Positions 57,721-64,000 of a DNA stretch of 64,000 nucleotides are shown one piece after another (position 1 is the first letter of the stretch; each line of letters starts with the position of its first letter). The translations under genes were made by a program, and so were the position numbers. Under the pieces are notes generated by a model. The model made no database searches. It was not told the DNA's origin and was given only the letters and a program-made list of their open reading frames with translations. This stretch comes from Acanthoscelides obtectus (Eukaryota; Arthropoda; Insecta; Coleoptera; Chrysomelidae): assembly GCA_963669975.1 (NCBI GenBank), contig CAVLJG010000006.1, positions 71,145,648 to 71,209,647 of the forward strand. Reading direction: 5' to 3'.

Positions 57721-58829
57721 AATAATAATAATAATAATTTATTCTCATAAGGTTTACAGTGGTAAACATAGACAACGTCAACATGAGAATAAATAAACAC
57801 AAACCCAAACCGTTATTGCCACACGTACACACAAAAACATTACATCAAAAAAACTATGGACAATTAAAATATTCATTCAGTGAATAAAAGGCCTTTTCTA
57901 TTAAATAATCTGTCAATATTTTTTTGAAGCCAAATGTATTGGTGCAGTCTTTTATATGAACGGGCAAAGCATTAAACATTTTTATACCGTTATAGTATGG
58001 CTTTGCTAATATAATCTGGTCTCATGATGGGGCACACTTAGATTTTTACAGTTTCTAGTGATCATGTTATTGTAATAATAACTGTTTTTCCTATATTTAT
58101 CGCGGTTTTGCTTTGTATCAATACATATACATGGAACTGTCAATATTTTGAACTGTTTGAAGTACTCTCTGCAAGATGGGATAATTTTAATGCTGTTCTT
58201 AAAATTCGTTTCTGGCATATAAAAACATCGGCAGATTTCGAAGAGTGAAACCAAAATACTATGCTGTATTGTATCATAGATTGTACATAATCAAAGTAAG
58301 CCATTTTCAAGATTTCAGTACTAACGTGATCTCTAATACTGTGTATTAAATAGCAGGCAGAGTTCATTTTCGATAGCACTGCTGTTATTTGTTCTGTCCA
58401 CGTCCACGAAACTATGCAGCGTTCGGTTGAACTATGGTTTCTCCGTTATTTTCACAGAAAGTGATTTGGTAGAGTCGTTAATGAAATATACAATATTCGT
58501 TTTATCGATGTTCAAATGTAGTAAGTTATCATTGCGCCATTGAGCTACATTATTGACAAGCTTAGTTAATTTTTGAGACAACTGCTCTATGTTTTTGTCA
58601 GCCACTATACCCGATATATCATTAGCGTACGTGAATAACGAAGTTAAGTTAATAGATTCGGTTAGATCATTTATGTACACTAAAAATAAAATTGGTCGAA
58701 GAATTGAGCCCTGTGGAACCCCCGTACTAATTTTCGCTTCTTTCGAATAACACAAATCACCATTTTCAGCTGTAATACTGACTACTTGAGAACGATTATA
58801 TTTGAATCAAAGGCTTTGGATAGGTCAAA
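57721..58829 (-). pseudogene. LINE 3' half, mirror copy
   Basis: Mirror of 37,045-38,151. The A-run that breaks the left copy has one more base here, so the reverse-transcriptase frame stays open for 107 codons (58,432-58,755) through GVPQGSILRPILFLVYINDL, LFTYANDI and LLHLNIDKTNIVYF. The longer reading is the biologically expected one, so the left copy probably carries a sequencing error or a fresh deletion. The YAND box keeps it inactive. Confidence 0.85.
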
Positions 58830-58997
58830 TTACAGTAATTGGTTATGGTATATAACTATGAGATTGAAGTCACTCAAGAGGCATACCGTCAGTTATATGT
58901 CTTCAGTAAGCACATGAATTGAATTTCAAGAGCTTCAAAAGTAGAAGCATTATCACCAGGTAAAGAGCCTCGATAAACGAAGGCATGAACGCTTAGA

Positions 58998-59497
58998 ACA
59001 ACTAATTTCTGTTGCACATAATCACTGATTAACGTATACTACCTGAAGATATACATATACAGCCCAAAAAGGGATCTAAAAGATACTAGCGCCACCTATA
59101 AGACGGTAGCAGAACACAAAAATTAATTTAGAAATCTAATTTAAAAAGAGTTATGGTGTTTGGCTCTGTTACTGTCCCATATATAGCTCTGGATTTTCAA
59201 TCCTTTTTTCGTGCCATTCTAATGGCTATTTCAATTGGGTATCTTCAGTTGGAACGCATGAAGATACTCAATTAAAATAGGCATTAGAAAAGCGCTAGTA
59301 AGGGATCGAAGATCCTAGCACCATCTATTGGACAAAGTCAGAATCAAACACTCTAACTCTTTTTAAAGCGTATCTCTAAATTCATTTCATTTCTGCCGTT
59401 ATCTCAAAGATGGCGCTCGTAGCTATAAGATACTTTTTTAAGCCGAAATACAGTATATGGTTGGCTATCTTCGGGTATATGTATTATGTTAATCAAT
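58998..59497. repeat. Foldback family F1, copy b mirror
   Basis: Reverse complement of 36,377-36,876, no length difference noted. Confidence 0.7.
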
Positions 59498-60778
59498 GAC
59501 ATAATATCCCAAGCGTGGTGAAGAAATAGCAGCACTATGTGGGCCGATCGAAAGGGACAGAAGCACAGAAAAAATATTGCAAGCCAAACATACTTGGCAT
59601 GCGATTTAATATTTCGACAATGGACATAAAATTGGTGGTCTCGGTAGTGCCTAATCAGCATACAATGGCTTGGTCTTCGCTGGACCTGCTATAAATTCAG
59701 GGGCAGCTAAAAGATACCAGCAGTGGTGTGCATAGCTTTTTCTCCTTGCAACTAAGGTGAAAAGCTGTTCTTGGATAACAAATGCGGACCAAAGCTTTTT
59801 CCGTTTCCGAGATTGCAAAAATCTACGAACGATCGAGATAAATGGTCACGGATTTCCAAGATTTGCAGCTCATACAACTGAAAAAAGCTTCAAAATTTAA
59901 AATCATCGGCATCAAGGAAGGATTTAAGCTACCCATTTTACACGTACCATCAATTGCCAGGTGCAATCCAGCAAGCCGTGACGGTGTGAAATTAATTTAT
60001 GTCGGATGTGTACGTATACCTATCAAGTTGTCGTGGGCCGCGCCTTTGTTTCACGCTCCGCCGCCGTTGCCGCAGCGTCAACGCCCGCTTTTTGCCGCCT
60101 GTTTATCATTCGGCTTTTAATTAGACCTGTTATATTATGTCGACAAGCAGCTTGCTTTCATTCACGGTTCACAGCGGAACATTGTATTATTATGAAGACA
60201 CAACGACACGCTACATTACATTAAGTTCCTAAAATGCTCCTGTCACTTAGAGCGTTGATTATCGTGTTCTGACTGAATATATTAGGTACTGTATTCCCGC
60301 GTCCAGGAAATTATCCGAGATGAAATGAGATATGTATCTCTAATTAGTGCTGAGAGGAGACACATATCTGTGGCAAATTCTGATAGATGATGCTACGTCT
60401 GATAATTTCTTGGTCGCGGGTATATACATAGTATTAGGTTGTAGTATACATTAATCAATGCTTACAGATAACGTAATTTTTAACGTGTTCATTGTGCAAC
60501 TAGAAACGTGATAGAACCTTCTCAAAGCTCTATTTTATAGATCTTTTCTCAACCAAATCGTGCCTTAATCCATTGAGAAAATTGATCGGTACTAGCTCTT
60601 CATTAAACACAAATTCCTTTATTATTCTTATGTAATGCAATTTTATTCTACAAGCCAGGTAGAGTAAATAGTTCTACAACTATTGAAACAACGAAAAAAT
60701 CCAGAGCCGCAAAGAGTTGAAATCATATGGATATACAAAGTGAGTTTTTGGTGTGGGATGGGTCGATAAATAATAGCC

Positions 60779-61117
60779 CGAAAATTGTTATAAAAAGGTT
60801 GGACTGTTTGGTCCTGCTATTATCTTATAGATAGCGCTGAACATTCAATCACCTCTCTGATGTCTATTTTAATTGAGTATCTTCAGGCATTGATTCACGT
60901 CTTCCACCTGAAATACCTAGTTAAAATAAGCATTAGAGACCCTTAGGAAAGGGACTGAAGATTCTAGCGCCATCTACGAGAGCGAAATACTAACCCTTTT
61001 CAAAGTACATTTCTAAATTGATCTTTGTGCTCTGCTACTGTTTTATAGATGACACTAGTATCTTTCAGAACCCTATTTGAACGCCGCAATACAGTATATG
61101 GTGAGTTTAGTCAATGT
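60779..61117. repeat. Foldback family F1, copy a mirror
   Basis: Reverse complement of 34,757-35,095. Confidence 0.6.
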
Positions 61118-61445
61118 CAAATGTCTAAAGTCGCGTAGGTGATCTCGAATCCTTGTAGAATAATTCAGTCACGAATATTCTGAAGCCATTTCCATGTATC
61201 TTTTTTGACATGACTTTGCAAATCATGTTCTCCATATTTCTCACTACGCATGAGGAGAGGAAACTACTTTGATGTCGATTATCACTATTTCTACTCACTA
61301 GTGAACACGGAGTTTCAATCAATTAACTGATTATATCTTGTTCACATAACGGATAGTAATAAAACAATTAAGTACAGTTCGCAAAGTAATGATGGTTCAT
61401 AAACGGTAGTGAGTAATACAGTAGAAACAGAAGATAATAGCTGTA

Positions 61446-61841
61446 ATGCTATACTCACTTACTATAATAACGAATATATATGAACCATATCATCAATATG
61501 GATTCCATAATACAGCATATGCTGTTATAAAATTAGCAACGGTTAGAAAATTATATTTACAATTTTATATAGAAAAATTCTATAAACGAATTTATGTCGG
61601 AACTTTTTTGAAAAGCTACTTGGAACATGGAGGCGGTATGTCCGACTTTCAGGATTATGATGTTTTCGAAATCGTAAATGGTCAAGATAACGTAAAAAAT
61701 ACCGAGACCTTCATGTGCCAAATTCACATTGTTTCAAGGCATGAACTAAAAAAAATATTTTCACGAGCTTTCTGGAATCTAGCAGAGGTTACTTTACTTG
61801 AAATTTTATTTTTGCAGCACTGGAAAGATACTTCTGTGTAA
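61446..61841 (+). CDS. Unassigned 131-codon open frame, mirror copy
   Basis: Same reading as 34,034-34,429, here on the plus strand; no recognised domain. Confidence 0.25.
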   Translation: MLYSLTIITNIYEPYHQYGFHNTAYAVIKLATVRKLYLQFYIEKFYKRIYVGTFLKSYLEHGGGMSDFQDYDVFEIVNGQDNVKNTETFMCQIHIVSRHELKKIFSRAFWNLAEVTLLEILFLQHWKDTSV

Positions 61842-61898
61842 CTCTCAGTATCTATTTAAAAAAATATTGCAGGAAGGTTGATAATAAATAAACATCTA

Positions 61899-63954
61899 CA
61901 GTGTGTTCCTTATTGATATGTGAATATTTAAGGGTGTGAATCTACATGAAAAATTAATGTTAGTTTGCTTTATAAATTATGGTCCAAAAATGTTTCCTTA
62001 CAAAAACGCGGGGTATTGAAGTTTTATGAAAAAATGGAAATTAATTAATATTTTCAGAACCGCTTCAGATATTTCACTGATATATGATGATTTAGTAAGT
62101 AGTGAAAGTTAATAAAGTTGCATATTTTTCAATGCAAACAATTTTTAGCTTTAACAGTTTTTAATTGTTTTCCTTCGATGCGCCATTTTTGAGTAAAAAA
62201 ATAAAAACCGTTCTATTGTCTAACTTGCAAAATTATTATTAATTTAATTGGAAAAATTAAACACAGTAGGGGTAATGAACTACAACAACTGACAACGTAA
62301 ACATAACATTAAAACCAACGAAATGATTACAAAAATTGTTGAAAATGACCCCTTTCCCTTAGTATGCATGCTTCCGTCCTCCTTTCCATGGAATTGCGCA
62401 CTCGTTGAAATAACCCTGGAGTGTTTTTTTATTATATCACAAGCCGCAACTATTCATTCTCTTAATTCCTCTACAGTGTTAACGGGACTTGTATACACTA
62501 GTGTCTTAAGATAGCCACACAAAAAGAAATCTAAATTGTTGAGGTCTGGGGACTTTGGTGGCCATTCTTGGGGCCCACCGCGGCCAATCCAACGATTTGG
62601 ATATACAGTTTGTAAATAATTACGAACCGCTACACTGAAATGCGCTGGTGCACCATCATACATGTACCACATATTGTTTCTTATTACTAACGGAACACCA
62701 TCAAGCAGCAAAGGCAACTGGTGTTGAAGAAAATTGAGGTAAGTCTGTTCGTCAAGTCGTCCCAGCAAGAAGAATGAGCCAATAAAGTGGTTGCCAATAA
62801 TTCCTGCCCATAAGTTAACCGAAATTGGTGTTGGAAATGGATTTCGGTTACGGCATACGGATTTTGTTCTGCCCACAAATGATTATTGTGGAAATTCTGC
62901 ATGGCATTTCGAGAAAAATTAGCTTCATCCGTGAACAGAATTACTGATTCAAATTTCAGATTTTGTGTGATTTTTTGAACATACCACTGACAAATGGTCA
63001 CACGCCCTGGAAAATGAATGGGAAGTAATGCCTGTACTCTTAAAATATGGTAAGGATATAACAAAAAATCCACTAAAATTCTCCAAACAATTTGATGGTA
63101 AACATTAAGTGTCTAGCGATCTTCCTCGTACTCGTTTCAGGATGTTATTCGACTTCGTTGAGCACTGCTTCCTCAGTTTTAGGTGTTCTCACACTTAGAG
63201 GTCTACCTTCAGATGTCCCTTTTCAGTTACTTACCAGTTTCAACTAGACGACGATGAATATTAGAAAAGGTTCGACTATCTGGCAAAGCACGATCGGGAT
63301 ATCTCTGGTGATAAATCCGTCTGGCTTGCTCACCATTACCGTCGGCAAGGCCATACACGTTATGCATTTCCGCCATTTCTGCATTTGAATAATTCACCAT
63401 TATTAGCAAGACTGTAAAAACTAAATAATGAAAAATATGTCACAGCGAACAGATTTGAATAACAGAGACTTGTCAGATGACAAACGTCAGTGACATATTC
63501 CAGAGCAACTAGATATTTATTGCTAAATTGCATTCTTCAATTATTACATTAATTTTTTTACTCAAAAAAGGCACATCGAAGGAAAATAATTCAAGAAAGA
63601 CTATTTGTTTTAAATTGAACAGGAAATTCAAAAATAATTTTTATTTGGCAAAAAACCATTGACGTACCATTTTTTTCTTAAAAAATATCGAAGCCAATAC
63701 CCGTACGCACGCCAATGTTAAAGCTAAAAATTATTTTTGCATTGAAAAAATATGCAGCTTTATTAACTTTCACTATGTATTAAATATCAGTGAAATATCT
63801 GAAGCGGTTCTGAAAATATTAATTTCCATTTTTTCCTAAAACTTCAACACCCCGAGTTTTTGTAAGGAAACATTTTTGGACCATAGTTTATAAAGCAAAC
63901 TAACATTAATTGTTCATGTAGATTCACAGCCTTAAATATGCGCTTGGGAGTATA
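61899..63954 (-). mobile_element. DD41D transposon family A, mirror copy
   Basis: Reverse complement of 31,923-33,977, TA at 61,897-61,898. Long inverted terminal regions preserved; outer tip at ~63,954 truncated as in the left arm. Confidence 0.82.
62327..63400 (-). pseudogene. DD41D transposase of family A, mirror copy
   Basis: Same breaks as in 32,477-33,550: the sum of partner coordinates is constant (95,877) across the gene, so there are no net length differences between the two copies in this part of the arms. Catalytic motifs LFTDEANF, YDGAPAHFS and LNNLDFFL read on the minus strand. Confidence 0.83.
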
Positions 63955-64000
63955 TCAATTTTCAAACTTGAAGAAGAAATTATTTCAGATATATGATGAT
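63932..64000 (-). pseudogene. LINE fragment at window edge (mirror)
   Basis: Reverse complement of 31,877-31,945, the RLSFDHHISEIISS segment of the LINE at 31.1-31.9 kb. It shows that the right arm continues beyond the transposon into the flanking LINE, so the duplication boundary is further out. Confidence 0.75.

Larger units (their letters stand above)
49852..64000 (-). repeat. Right arm of the giant inverted repeat (runs off the window)
   Basis: Reverse complement of 31,877-45,998. It is 14,149 bp long within the window against 14,122 bp on the left. At nearly every difference I located, this arm has the longer homopolymer or the extra bases: for example A5 versus A4 at the LINE (near 58,573), an extra TTA at ~50,327, an extra TGTA at ~55,820, an extra ATT at ~52,643. 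The inner edge at 49,852 does not coincide with any element boundary I can see; the outer edge is beyond the window. Confidence 0.97.

Noticed and set aside
1..64000. CRISPR arrays, bacterial operons, phage or plasmid modules
   Set aside because: No regularly spaced short repeats, ribosome-binding sites or bacterial gene families were seen; all evidence is eukaryotic.

Overview
The window reads as AT-rich nuclear DNA of an arthropod, most likely an insect. It has no bacterial-type operons. It is dominated by decayed Tc1/mariner-superfamily transposons with TA target duplications, scattered non-LTR retrotransposon (LINE) reverse-transcriptase fragments, foldback/MITE repeats and long non-coding stretches. 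Only two segments look like host protein-coding exons: a 139-bp exon with good splice sites at 44,012-44,150 (repeated inverted at 51,705-51,843), and a possible short terminal exon at 47,277-47,362. Their peptide (HMGIQAGPPMG motif, phase-1 junction) faintly recalls the C-terminal exons of Meis/homothorax proteins, but I cannot assign the gene with confidence.

Layout. 1-31,000: single-copy DNA holding a foldback MITE (3.0-3.6 kb), a broken Tc1-like transposase (4.5-5.5 kb), an almost complete mariner (7,436-8,700), a 2.1-kb element with perfect 28-bp terminal repeats and an unusually wide D-to-E spacing (15,096-17,178; DD82E/'Sailor'-like), an internally deleted DD41D element (22,142-23,041) and several LINE relics. 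31,877-45,998: left arm of a giant inverted repeat. It contains a long-TIR DD41D element, two copies of a foldback family, a LINE, a ~145-bp tandem repeat, a second DD41D element and the candidate exon. 45,999-46,498: a run of exactly 500 N. 46,499-49,851: single-copy spacer with the possible terminal exon and a LINE. 49,852-64,000: right arm, the reverse complement of the left arm up to the window edge.

The dominant feature is this inverted repeat: at least 14.1 kb per arm, collinear throughout, with essentially only small indels between arms (net 27 bp shorter on the left, mostly one-base homopolymer losses). The left arm ends exactly at the 500-N scaffold gap. Either this is a real, very young or gene-converted palindrome, or one locus was assembled twice and placed head to head. 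A direct prediction separates the cases: if the left contig is a redundant inverted copy, homology should continue to about position 95,877, the mirror of base 1.

Nearly all coding potential belongs to dead transposons. No CRISPR array, tRNA, rRNA or intact autonomous element was recognised. Several GC-rich or TAAT-rich islands in the gene-poor parts could be conserved regulatory sequence around a developmental gene, but this is inference from composition only.
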